This document shows positions 1 to 6,956 of a stretch of DNA of 10,082 nt, piece after piece; the stretch's first letter is position 1, and each line of letters starts with the position of its first letter. The translations under genes and the position numbers were made by a program. This DNA comes from Actinomycetota bacterium (lineage in GTDB: Bacteria; Actinomycetota; Actinomycetes; S36-B12; UBA10799): positions 1-10,082 of the forward strand of contig DMNR01000176.1 of NCBI GenBank assembly GCA_003452655.1. Direction: 5' to 3'. The notes beneath the pieces were generated by a model that worked only from the letters and a program-made list of their open reading frames with translations, had not been told where the DNA came from and ran no database searches.

Positions 1-767
1 AGGGCGCGCCCGAGTCCGAGCATCGATCCGCCGATGATTCCGCCGCGGCCGAAGGGCAAGACGACGGTGCGGATCATTCCCCAGCGGGTCGATCCCAGCG
101 CGAGCGCGGCTTCCTTCTCGCCAGGAGGAGCCTGCGAGAAGACCTCGCGCATGACTGAGGTTGTCACCGGCAACACCATGAGTGCGACGACGACGCCCGC
201 CATGAACGACGACTGCGTGAACTGCTCACCCTCGACAGCGAAGATCGGAATCCAGCCGAAGAAGCTGGAGATCCACTCCGCGAGTGGCACCAGCTTCTCC
301 TGCAGGAAGAACAGTCCCCAAAGTCCGTAGATCAAACTCGGAATTGCAGCGAGGAGATCAACCAGCGACGTCAGTGGCTTACGCAATCGCATCGGTGCGT
401 ATTCGGTCAGCGCCAAGGCGGCAAGGATGCTCATTGGAACCGCGATCAGCATTGCGATGAACGCGATAACGATCGTCCAGTAGAGGACCGCAGCAATGCC
501 AAAGACGGGCGGGTTCTGCTCGGGATGCCAGGCAGTGTTGGTCAGAAAGCCGAAACCCTGAGAGCTCAGGGCTGGCCATGCGCGGATCAGCAGGAACGTG
601 CCGATCAGCACAAGCAGGACGAGCGTGATGATCCCTGCGCCGCTGGCCGTCCCGCGGTAGAACCGGTCGGGCTTCGTGTAGCTGGAGCCAATCACCCGTG
701 GGGTATCGGAGTCGCTCGCCTCCTGACCTGCAGGTGGGCGATCTCGCAGATCCAACCCATCGGACAT
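1..767 (-). CDS. pstC: Phosphate ABC transporter permease PstC (3' end outside window)
   Basis: This is one of the two membrane permeases of the high-affinity Pst phosphate importer, which works with PstA, the ATPase PstB and a PstS binding protein. The visible 255 residues begin with a cytoplasmic tail of about 42 residues, then a membrane helix (44-63) and further helices near 92-120, 131-155 and 186-203. The PstC signature IPSLIYGLWG lies at 142-151. The ABC permease coupling (EAA) loop starts at E217-E219 (EKEAALALGSTRW) and continues to the window edge with the usual GRGGIIGGSMLGLGRA. Family members are usually 300-340 residues, so roughly 50-80 residues are off the left edge. The ATG at 765-767 has a clear AAGGAG ribosome site a few bases upstream. 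pstA and pstB would be expected beyond position 1. No pstS precedes it on the same strand, which is the normal order; the PstS-like genes lie on the opposite strand. Confidence 0.95.
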   Translation of the reverse strand, partial: MSDGLDLRDRPPAGQEASDSDTPRVIGSSYTKPDRFYRGTASGAGIITLVLLVLIGTFLLIRAWPALSSQGFGFLTNTAWHPEQNPPVFGIAAVLYWTIVIAFIAMLIAVPMSILAALALTEYAPMRLRKPLTSLVDLLAAIPSLIYGLWGLFFLQEKLVPLAEWISSFFGWIPIFAVEGEQFTQSSFMAGVVVALMVLPVTTSVMREVFSQAPPGEKEAALALGSTRWGMIRTVVLPFGRGGIIGGSMLGLGRA

Positions 768-851
768 GGTGCTTCTCCTTGTTGCGCACCACCGTCACGG
801 CACGCCTCGACTGCTGACCGCCGAAGCATCACCCGACAAAAGAAACCTTTG

Positions 852-891
852 GTTATGCAATAGACAAACGCAGCTACACGAGTTGGTGAAC
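852..891 (-). promoter_or_regulatory. Candidate PHO box and -10 for pstC
   Basis: On the minus strand the sequence GTTCACCAACT (891 down to 881) matches the GTTCACC core of the actinobacterial PhoP direct-repeat unit. It is followed at about 22-base phase by GTTTGTC (869 down to 863) and then by a -10-like CATAAC (857 down to 852). This places a possible activator site where a -35 would sit, about 120 bases upstream of the pstC start. The match is to a remembered consensus and only one unit is good, so this is a candidate only. Confidence 0.35.
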
Positions 892-929
892 AGCAAAAGT
901 TGTCCACGCTCAAGGGTTGACCCGACCGG

Positions 930-2813
930 GTGTCGCGGGTGAACGTCATCGACGTGAATGCACTAAAGGCGCCGAATGCTAGGACTAAAGCCGGAGTTGC
1001 CTGCCTCGTAGTTGCCCTGTTGGCCGTCTTGACCGCAGGTCTGTCGTTGACGTCGGCTGCGGTCGCCCGGGCATCCGGCACGCCCACCGTTGCTGTCGAT
1101 CCAGGCGCCGGACTCGTTGACGGTCAGATCCTGACGGTGGCCTGGAGTGGGTTCACGCCGGGTGCGAGTGTGATCCTTCGGCAGTGCGCGAAGGCACCTA
1201 AGAGCGCGACCGAATGTTCCAAGCTGCTGCAAAGCGAACCCACGGATTCAGATGGTGCGGGTAATGCGACCTTCACTGTCGTTGCGACAAACGGTGGTGA
1301 CCGCCGACTAACGGGAGCACCCAAGGTCACGTGTGACTTCACGACGAGCTGCGAGCTCTTCGTTCTTCCTGATGAATCCCCCGATGCGTTGAATACCGGC
1401 GCCGCAGCAGGGCTTTCGTTTGCCAAGCCGGCCACTGCCTGCCCGACGCCGGGTCCACAGGCATTCGGCGCCGAAGGAACCGATGCGGCCGCGCGAGCGA
1501 TCACTGCTTGGCAGCCGATTCTGTGCGACAAGCCAACGCTGACCGCAGTGGACTTCGTACCGAAGAACGATCCGAGCGGTCGGCAAGACTTTTTGTGCGG
1601 GCTGCGCGATGTCGCAATCACCCAGTCCGGAGCGGTCGCTGGTGAAACGTGTAACGGCAGCGGCGAAGGTCGGGCTGATCCGGTGGTCGCACCGATTTCG
1701 GCTTCTGCCCTTGGGTTCGTATACAACCTGCGTGATCAGCGGACCGGCAAGCGGATCTTGGACCTTAAGCTGTCGCCTGCGTTGTTGGCGCAGATCTTTA
1801 CCGGCCAGATTCTGCGCTGGAACGATCCACGTATCGCGGCGCTCAACCCGGGTTACACCCTGCCGACAAAACTGCGAGTGGTCGGTCGAGCCGATGCCAG
1901 TGAACTCAACAAGCAACTGACGACCTTTTTCTGGACCCGCGCCAAAGCGGCCTACGAAAACGGCGGCCCGGCGTTTGCCGACGGACCCACCGATACCTTC
2001 CCGTCGATCGCCGCTGTCGATCTGCGGACTGGTGGTCCAGCAGTGGGCTCAGCGGTGGCGGCCCCGGCCGAGAATGATCCTCGCGACGACGCGTCGTACG
2101 GCTACATCGGAGTGCTTGATACGAGCGCTGCGGCATTCTGGGGACTTCCGTCGGTCGCGGTCCAGTCGGCCGACGAGACCCGGTTTGTTGCCCCAACGCC
2201 TGAAGCCGTGAGCAAAGGCGTTGCCGCGTTGAAGGACAGCGCGGCAACGGGTGCAGCAGTGTTGTCGACGGCAGATCCGGCGGCCTATCCGCTGCCCGTC
2301 ATCACCAGTGCGCTGCTGCCCACCGACAAGGCGACCGCAGATCAGGTGGAGGCAATCCGGCGATTTGTGAACTACGCGGTTGGGGCCGGTCAAGATCCAG
2401 CCGTGCTGCCGCGCGGATACGTGCCGCTGCCCGCGGAGCTGGTGGCCAAGTCAACTGCTGCCGCGAAGACGCTTACTGCCGCTCCGAAGAAGTCCGCGAC
2501 GACAACGCCCCCCAAGGCCGATGCCTCGACACCTCCCTTGTCCGCTGCTGCCAGCACGGTTGGGTCCGCGGGATCGGCATCAGGGGTTTCCGGGAGTCCT
2601 GCAGGAGGGCTAGATGCCAGCGGTGCAGCACCGGGGACGGCTGCCGTTGCAGCGGGCCAACCGAACGTCGTCACGAGTGTCTTTGCCCGTACCGGCCTCA
2701 CAGGCGCGGGCGCCTCACCACTTGTGTTGCCGGCGCTGTTGGCGCTGGCGTTAGTGGCCGGATTCGTCGGTCAGCGGCTGTTGCGATCACCGGAAGATTC
2801 AGGAACCTCATGA
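930..2813 (+). CDS. Surface-anchored neocarzinostatin/PstS-like fusion with FARTG sorting-like tail
   Basis: This is a predicted exported 627-residue protein. Residues 1-49 form a signal peptide (hydrophobic 22-45, cut near ARA-SG). Residues 52-165 resemble neocarzinostatin-type domains (GLVDGQ, SGFTPGA, RQCA) with two cysteine pairs, C86/C96 and C135/C141, at the family spacing. Residues about 176-515 follow PstS: LSPALLAQIFTGQILRWNDP (281-300), AALNPG, and the end segment VITSALLP...LPRGYVPLP. A Ala/Thr/Pro/Ser stalk (about 515-580) leads to FARTG (585-589), a hydrophobic helix (597-614) and a basic tail (QRLLRS), the layout of a sortase substrate. Phosphate-contact positions look changed: the RxDGSGT loop reads RADASEL (320-326). 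The start is uncertain: GTG 930 has AAGGG about 13 bases upstream, and GTG 939 or 954 are also possible. The gene is coupled by a 4-base overlap to the sortase homologue. True phosphate binding is doubtful. Confidence 0.85.
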   Translation: MSRVNVIDVNALKAPNARTKAGVACLVVALLAVLTAGLSLTSAAVARASGTPTVAVDPGAGLVDGQILTVAWSGFTPGASVILRQCAKAPKSATECSKLLQSEPTDSDGAGNATFTVVATNGGDRRLTGAPKVTCDFTTSCELFVLPDESPDALNTGAAAGLSFAKPATACPTPGPQAFGAEGTDAAARAITAWQPILCDKPTLTAVDFVPKNDPSGRQDFLCGLRDVAITQSGAVAGETCNGSGEGRADPVVAPISASALGFVYNLRDQRTGKRILDLKLSPALLAQIFTGQILRWNDPRIAALNPGYTLPTKLRVVGRADASELNKQLTTFFWTRAKAAYENGGPAFADGPTDTFPSIAAVDLRTGGPAVGSAVAAPAENDPRDDASYGYIGVLDTSAAAFWGLPSVAVQSADETRFVAPTPEAVSKGVAALKDSAATGAAVLSTADPAAYPLPVITSALLPTDKATADQVEAIRRFVNYAVGAGQDPAVLPRGYVPLPAELVAKSTAAAKTLTAAPKKSATTTPPKADASTPPLSAAASTVGSAGSASGVSGSPAGGLDASGAAPGTAAVAAGQPNVVTSVFARTGLTGAGASPLVLPALLALALVAGFVGQRLLRSPEDSGTS

Positions 2814-3748
2814 TGAAGAAGTTGTCCTCGTCCGCCGCCACCGCCGTTCGCTGGGTGAATGAATCGATCCGCGCCCTCGTCGCCGCGATACATCGTTGGT
2901 TCACTCGCACACCACCGGGCAAGCGAATGGGTGTGCTCGGTGCGGCCATTGCAGTAGCAGCGGTCGTCGGGTTCTTGGTCGCCGAAACTGCGGTTGGCGC
3001 GATCTTGCAGACACGTTCGCAAACGATGCTCGCCAACGAGTTCTCCGGCACCCTTTCGAAGGCGGCGGGCGCCTCAGGGTCGAGCGATTTGTCTCCGCTG
3101 CCCGTTGATCCCCCGAAGACGGGCGAGGCGGTGGCCATCATCAAGATCCCGTCGATCGGCCTTGAACAGGTTGTCGTTGAAGGTCAGGACACCGAGTCGC
3201 TGCAACACGGGCCGGGACACGTGCCCGGAACGTCCCTGCCCGGCCAGCCCGGCAACGCAGCGGTCGTCGGTCGGCGCACCACCTTTGGTGCTCCGTTTCG
3301 CAACCTCAGCGCCCTTGCGGCAGGCGAGGAGATCAACGTGACGACCGTTGAAGGTTCTGCCACATACAAAGTCACCGATGTTAGTTGGCGGTCGAAGGGC
3401 ATGTTCGAACCTGCGAAGGAGTCCACATTGACGCTGGTCACTTCAGGTCCGCGTTTGCTGGCAACACAGGATCTGGTCGCCCGCGCCCAACTGGTCGGAC
3501 TGCCATTGCCACCAACTCCGCAAAATCCACGCACCTACGAGAGCCCGCGCTCCGGTGATACGGGAATGTGGGCGCAGGTTCTCGTGTGGTTCGTGATCAT
3601 CGCGCTGGTTGCCGCGGCCGCGTTCTACACGTTGAGGCGGCGCTGGGTTCCACCGACAGTCGTGTGGATCTTGAGTGCGCCGGTGGTTCTTGCGAGCCTG
3701 GTGTTAGCGCTTCGGGCCCTCGATACATTTCTGCCCGCAACTCTGTGA
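2810..3748 (+). CDS. Catalytically degenerate sortase-family membrane protein (pseudo-sortase)
   Basis: The central domain (about 104-231) is a clear class E/F-like sortase: AVAIIKIPSIGLEQVVVEG, HGPGHVPGT, LPGQPGNAAVVG, RTTFGAPFRNL and TLVTS...LVARAQLV. Sortases join surface proteins to the cell wall using His, Cys and Arg. Here GHRTT is GRRTT (Arg155, codon CGG at 3272-3274), TLxTC is TLVTS (Ser212, TCA at 3443-3445), and the Arg that follows nine residues after the Cys is Asp221 (GAT at 3470-3472). Transpeptidation therefore looks impossible. Topology: cytoplasmic basic tail 1-39, helix 41-66, extracytoplasmic domain, then two C-terminal helices (254-274 and 283-302) separated by LRRRW. The ORF is intact, arguing against simple decay. 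The start could be ATG 2810 or, with better spacing from AGGA at 2801-2804, ATG 2813. The overlap with the preceding gene implies joint translation and a shared role. Confidence 0.92.
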   Translation: MMKKLSSSAATAVRWVNESIRALVAAIHRWFTRTPPGKRMGVLGAAIAVAAVVGFLVAETAVGAILQTRSQTMLANEFSGTLSKAAGASGSSDLSPLPVDPPKTGEAVAIIKIPSIGLEQVVVEGQDTESLQHGPGHVPGTSLPGQPGNAAVVGRRTTFGAPFRNLSALAAGEEINVTTVEGSATYKVTDVSWRSKGMFEPAKESTLTLVTSGPRLLATQDLVARAQLVGLPLPPTPQNPRTYESPRSGDTGMWAQVLVWFVIIALVAAAAFYTLRRRWVPPTVVWILSAPVVLASLVLALRALDTFLPATL

Positions 3749-3761
3749 CGTCCGTTTGGGC

Positions 3762-3799
3762 TAGTGCGTCGCCAATCGTTAACCGACGGTTCGCACTAC
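3762..3799 (+). promoter_or_regulatory. Inverted repeat overlapping PHO-box-like direct repeats upstream of second PstS-like gene
   Basis: A perfect 7-base inverted repeat, TAGTGCG (3762-3768) and CGCACTA (3792-3798), encloses a 23-base spacer. Within and across it lie two adjacent 11-base units, GTTAACCGACG (3778-3788) and GTTCGCACTAC (3789-3799), in the phase expected for PhoP direct repeats (GTTCACC-type). This sits about 95-130 bases before the GTG of the next gene and just after the pseudo-sortase stop. It could be an operator giving the next gene its own promoter, or a weak hairpin. There is no T-tract. Confidence 0.35.
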
Positions 3800-3891
3800 G
3801 CACCTTTAGTCCTTGCCCGCAGGTCTCTTTGCACTGATTTCGTGCATCACGTCGGACGGATCGTTCGATTTAGATTGAGAGGGGCACACAC

Positions 3892-5652
3892 GTGCAGGAA
3901 ACACGAAGTAGAGGCATCCGCCTCTGTGCAGCGGCGGGGGCATTGGCCGTTGCAGCTGTGGCACTTGCGACACCAGCGATGGCAAGTCCGGCAGTTGATG
4001 GCAAGGCCACCACGCTGGTCGGCTCAGGTTCGGACACGACGCATGCCGTCATGCAGCGACTCGATGCCGTCTACTCCGGGGCCCCCGGCTGCGTGGTGTT
4101 GGCACCGACGGGTACACCACAACCGCTGACCGGGGATTGCTACTCCGATACTCCTGTCGGCACCATTCCGGTTAACCCAGACCACGATGGGGTCGCCCAG
4201 AGCTACCCCCTTGGGTCGGGAACTGGAATCAACCAACTCTGCCAGCAGGGATTAGCGAACGTAGCGAGCATTGATTTTGCCCGCTCCTCGCGAGGCCCGA
4301 AGACTGGTGACTGTGATGGTCTGCAATTCACCGCGTTTGCGCGCGATGGAATTTCGTGGCATCACTTCACCAAAGTGGGCGGAGCGAACACCCCGTCGAA
4401 TGCGGTCACGAATCTGACGCAGGATCAACTGCGCAAGATCTTCGTGACCGGTGAGATCAACAACTGGTCGCAGGTTGGTGGCACGAGTGCCCCGATCGTT
4501 GTGTATGCGGCCCAGGCGGGGTCAGGCACCCGGACGACATTCGACGGGTTTGTCGGCGGTAGCTCAAGCAGCCAGATCCCAGCCGGGAATCAGGCGACTC
4601 GAGTCATCACCGAGAACAATGCACAACAGATCGTGGACAACGGCGAAGCTGCCAACGCGATCTTCTACGAATCGTACGGCCGCTACCAGCAGGCAACTCC
4701 GGGCAACTCAACCGGAACTGCAGGTGCAGCGGATTCACTCGGAAGCATCGATGGGATCGCTGTCACTTCGACAACGGTTGGTGATTCGACGTTCCCGTTC
4801 GGCCGCAGCCTGTACAACGTCTTGCGGTACCCCTCTGAGGCAACCAAGCGTTACCTCGATCCTGTCGACGGGTTCCTTTGCCGGACCGACATCGACAACG
4901 TGGTGAGCTCGATTACCGGTCGCAAATTGCGCTCGGAAATCAACTCAGCCATCGCTGCCGAGGGATTCGTTCCGCTGGCCAAGGGCACGGTAGGTGGCGG
5001 CCGCACCGGTCAGAGCTACTGCCGGTTGTCGATGCCCAAGCCCGACGTGACCTCAGCCTCGGTTGGGTTCACGGTTAACGCAACCGACTACGCCAGCTCA
5101 AGCGTGCGGGTCACCTTCTCCGAGCAGGTCGTGGGTGTCAGCGGCTCGTCGTTGGCCATCACTACCAGCGGTGGAGCACCAGTCGCTTCATCCGTGAGCT
5201 GCATCAACGCAGCAGGAGCTTCGGTTGCGTGTGGATCAGGTCCCGTTCTGATCGCTGATGTCTCGAACAGTGCAGCGTTGGCTCCTGGCACTAGCTATCG
5301 GGTGAACGCAAGCGACGCAATCACGGACCGTGCCGGCAACCCCATCGCTGGTTCGTCTTCAGCAGATTGGGTCGCAACAGGAGTTGTGCCAACCAACGTC
5401 AAGCGGGCGCAGATCCTGGGTGTTGGCTTGGTGAAGTCGCTCAAGGTTAAGAGGTCAGCTGTCCTGCCAGGTAGTTCTAACCAAGGTGTTGGCGTCAGCT
5501 GGCGCAGCACAACCTCGTCGGTCTGCAAGGTGAAGGGCAACCGAGTTGTCGCAGGTAAGAAGAAGGGCACCTGCAAGCTCGTTGCGTCCGCACCTGAAAC
5601 CGCAGAGGTATTCGGAGCAGCAGCGACCTTCAAGATCAAGGTCAAGCGCTAG
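3892..5652 (+). CDS. Secreted PstS-like substrate-binding protein with Ig-like and Lys-rich C-terminal domains
   Basis: This is a 586-residue exported protein with a Sec signal peptide (1-32, cut near AMA-SP). Its periplasmic-binding-protein domain (about 38-380) carries loops typical of PstS-like proteins: GSGSDTT (44-50), GSGTGINQL (108-116), ASIDFARSSR (125-134), LTQDQLRKIFVTGEINNW (175-192) and AGSGTRTTF (209-217). Unlike its upstream neighbour it keeps an SGT loop. Residues 385-497 look like a bacterial Ig-like (Big_5/SbsA-type) domain (VRVTFSEQV, LAPGTSYRVNASDAITDRAGNPI). Residues 505-586 form a beta-rich basic domain (KGNRVVAGKKKGTCKLVASA) seen at the ends of actinobacterial surface proteins. 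There is no lipobox and no membrane anchor, so it may be released or held to the wall by the C-terminal domains. The GTG start has GAGAGGGG (3877-3884) seven bases upstream. Phosphate is the likely ligand from context, but this is inferred. Confidence 0.88.
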   Translation: MQETRSRGIRLCAAAGALAVAAVALATPAMASPAVDGKATTLVGSGSDTTHAVMQRLDAVYSGAPGCVVLAPTGTPQPLTGDCYSDTPVGTIPVNPDHDGVAQSYPLGSGTGINQLCQQGLANVASIDFARSSRGPKTGDCDGLQFTAFARDGISWHHFTKVGGANTPSNAVTNLTQDQLRKIFVTGEINNWSQVGGTSAPIVVYAAQAGSGTRTTFDGFVGGSSSSQIPAGNQATRVITENNAQQIVDNGEAANAIFYESYGRYQQATPGNSTGTAGAADSLGSIDGIAVTSTTVGDSTFPFGRSLYNVLRYPSEATKRYLDPVDGFLCRTDIDNVVSSITGRKLRSEINSAIAAEGFVPLAKGTVGGGRTGQSYCRLSMPKPDVTSASVGFTVNATDYASSSVRVTFSEQVVGVSGSSLAITTSGGAPVASSVSCINAAGASVACGSGPVLIADVSNSAALAPGTSYRVNASDAITDRAGNPIAGSSSADWVATGVVPTNVKRAQILGVGLVKSLKVKRSAVLPGSSNQGVGVSWRSTTSSVCKVKGNRVVAGKKKGTCKLVASAPETAEVFGAAATFKIKVKR

Positions 5653-5664
5653 TCCGAGATAGAT

Positions 5665-5714
5665 CTTGACGGGTGGTCCTGGTCGGCTGTTCTCCACCAG
5701 GGCTGCCCGTCAAG
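5665..5714. terminator. Bidirectional hairpin terminator between convergent genes
   Basis: CTTGACGGG (5665-5673) pairs perfectly with CCCGTCAAG (5706-5714), and an inner stem CCTGGT (5678-5683) pairs with ACCAGG (5696-5701). The hairpin lies between the stop of the PstS-like gene and the end of the converging EEP gene. Neither side has a long T-tract, so its strength is uncertain, but its position fits a shared transcription end. Confidence 0.7.
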
Positions 5715-5734
5715 CCTTTGCCGCTGTCGGTCGG

Positions 5735-6751
5735 CTACTGACCGGGGATTGTCACGATCGAGCGAATCGGATTGTGATCAGAAACGAACGGCGTGCGGTA
5801 CAGCTTGACCTTCTTCACCTTGGATCCCACGCGCTTCTTCTTAACGACTATCCGAACCATCGTCTCGGCGTACTGAACACCGATGCTTCCGCTGACGTAG
5901 ATCTGGTCCGGCCGGTAGCCGCCCTTGGGTGGATTCCGGGCAAGTCGGTTGAAGCTATTGAAGTTTGCATTGGCTCGGGCCGTGGCGCGATCAAATACCT
6001 CACCGAACCCATTTGCCTGCAGGACTTGCCGAGGTGCGTCGTACACGTACTTGGCACCACGGTTGGAGTTCATGTCACCGCCGATGATCACTGGCAGGGC
6101 GGATTTGTTGATCTCAGCGATCCGGATCGCCATCTTGCGTGCTTGCACGCTGCGCCAGTCGCTCGCCGCGCGTCCGTCACCGTTCGCCAGGTGCACGCTC
6201 ACGAATAGGAAGTGAGCACCAGAAGAGCGGTGATAGAAATCTTGGTACAGCGCGAATCGTTGAGGTCCCGATGGTGTCGGCAGGGGGACTGTGCCTTGAG
6301 TTTGGCCCGCGTAGAGGCTGTCGGGTCGGTAGAAGATCAGGCCACCGGTCATGTTGATCCCGCGCGCGTCTCCGAGCAGTGAGTACGTGTAGGTGGGGCG
6401 CAGGCGCGCAGTGAGTTGGTCACGCATGGCGGTGTCCGCCTCTTGAATTCCGACGACCTCGAATGCCCCCCGGCGGATCTCGGCAGCGATCCGATCCAGG
6501 CGACCGCGGCTGTTCCCGAGGCTGGAACTTCCGTTGTGAACGTTGAAGGTGCCAACCATCATCGATGTACTTGATGAACGTGGTTGGGGCGCCGGTGTTG
6601 TCGCTTCTGCGCTGTGGACCCCGGCGATTCCAGTGGCGACGACCAATGTTGCCGACGTCATCAGTGCGCAGGCAGCAACCATCCTGCGTCGGGCAGGCGC
6701 TGCCGTCGACGCGTTGCCCGCAGGCTGCAGGTCGTGGTTGCGATTGCTCAT
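5735..6751 (-). CDS. Secreted endonuclease/exonuclease/phosphatase (EEP) family enzyme
   Basis: This is a 338-residue exported metal-dependent phosphoesterase of the DNase I/exonuclease III/sphingomyelinase fold. The N-region (1-23) ends in RRR, followed by a hydrophobic stretch (24-45) and a site near HSAEA; the length and arginines allow a Tat signal, although the motif is imperfect. All EEP signatures are visible: GTFNVHN with Asn70, GIQEAD with Glu104, SVHLAN with His187, GGDMNSN with Asp226 and Asn228, PDQIYV with Asp282, and VSDHNP with Asp325 and His326. An active enzyme is therefore expected. Substrate (DNA, RNA, phospholipid or another phosphodiester) cannot be told from sequence. 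A Lys-rich hairpin insertion (303-317) precedes the last motif. The ATG has GGAG (minus-strand complement of 6757-6760) five bases upstream. It lies beside the phosphate genes, so extracellular phosphate release is an attractive but inferred role; I saw no convincing PHO box upstream. Confidence 0.93.
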   Translation of the reverse strand: MSNRNHDLQPAGNASTAAPARRRMVAACALMTSATLVVATGIAGVHSAEATTPAPQPRSSSTSMMVGTFNVHNGSSSLGNSRGRLDRIAAEIRRGAFEVVGIQEADTAMRDQLTARLRPTYTYSLLGDARGINMTGGLIFYRPDSLYAGQTQGTVPLPTPSGPQRFALYQDFYHRSSGAHFLFVSVHLANGDGRAASDWRSVQARKMAIRIAEINKSALPVIIGGDMNSNRGAKYVYDAPRQVLQANGFGEVFDRATARANANFNSFNRLARNPPKGGYRPDQIYVSGSIGVQYAETMVRIVVKKKRVGSKVKKVKLYRTPFVSDHNPIRSIVTIPGQ

Positions 6752-6938
6752 GCCAACTCCGGAGGAAGGGGCGTCCTAGTTCGAGTATCGGTGCAATTTC
6801 AGGAATGCTTGAAGATGAAACCCAGATGGGCTACTCGTATCAAAGCACCACAGCTCTGATGAAGCACCTGCTCTCGCAGGGGTCAGTCACGCAGCGGAAT
6901 CACCCCACTTCTTTAGGCCAGGGGGCGCTGCGCCAGCT

Positions 6939-6956
6939 CGCTGTCCCGAGACAGCG
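6939..6956. repeat. Second hairpin next to the HU terminator
   Basis: CGCTGTC (6939-6945) and GACAGCG (6950-6956) form a perfect 7-base stem with a CCGA tetraloop. It overlaps the foot of the HU terminator by two bases, so the two stems would compete or stack in the minus-strand transcript. It lies within a 256-base gap that has no other gene-like feature. Confidence 0.6.

Noticed and set aside
379..798. Minus-strand 139-residue open frame
   Set aside because: It overlaps pstC in another frame, has no recognisable motif and reads as an Arg-rich shadow typical of GC-rich DNA.
1124..1916. Long minus-strand open frames (about 200 residues) inside the first PstS-like gene
   Set aside because: They are antisense to a well-supported gene and contain no domain-like pattern; high G+C content produces such frames.
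2681..2790. Canonical LPxTG signal at the end of the first surface protein
   Set aside because: The motif present is FARTG, not LPxTG; I report it only as sorting-signal-like.
2810..3748. Pseudogene call for the sortase homologue
   Set aside because: There is no stop or frameshift, the fold motifs are intact and the gene is overlapped by its neighbour; substitution of only the catalytic residues fits a retained non-catalytic role better.
5666..6208. Plus-strand 180-residue frame
   Set aside because: It begins inside the terminator hairpin and lies antisense to the EEP gene, whose catalytic motifs are clear.
6752..6938. tRNA, small RNA or small gene upstream of the EEP gene
   Set aside because: No cloverleaf pattern or convincing coding frame is visible; only a short CCTGC/GCAGG hairpin (6867-6880) is present.
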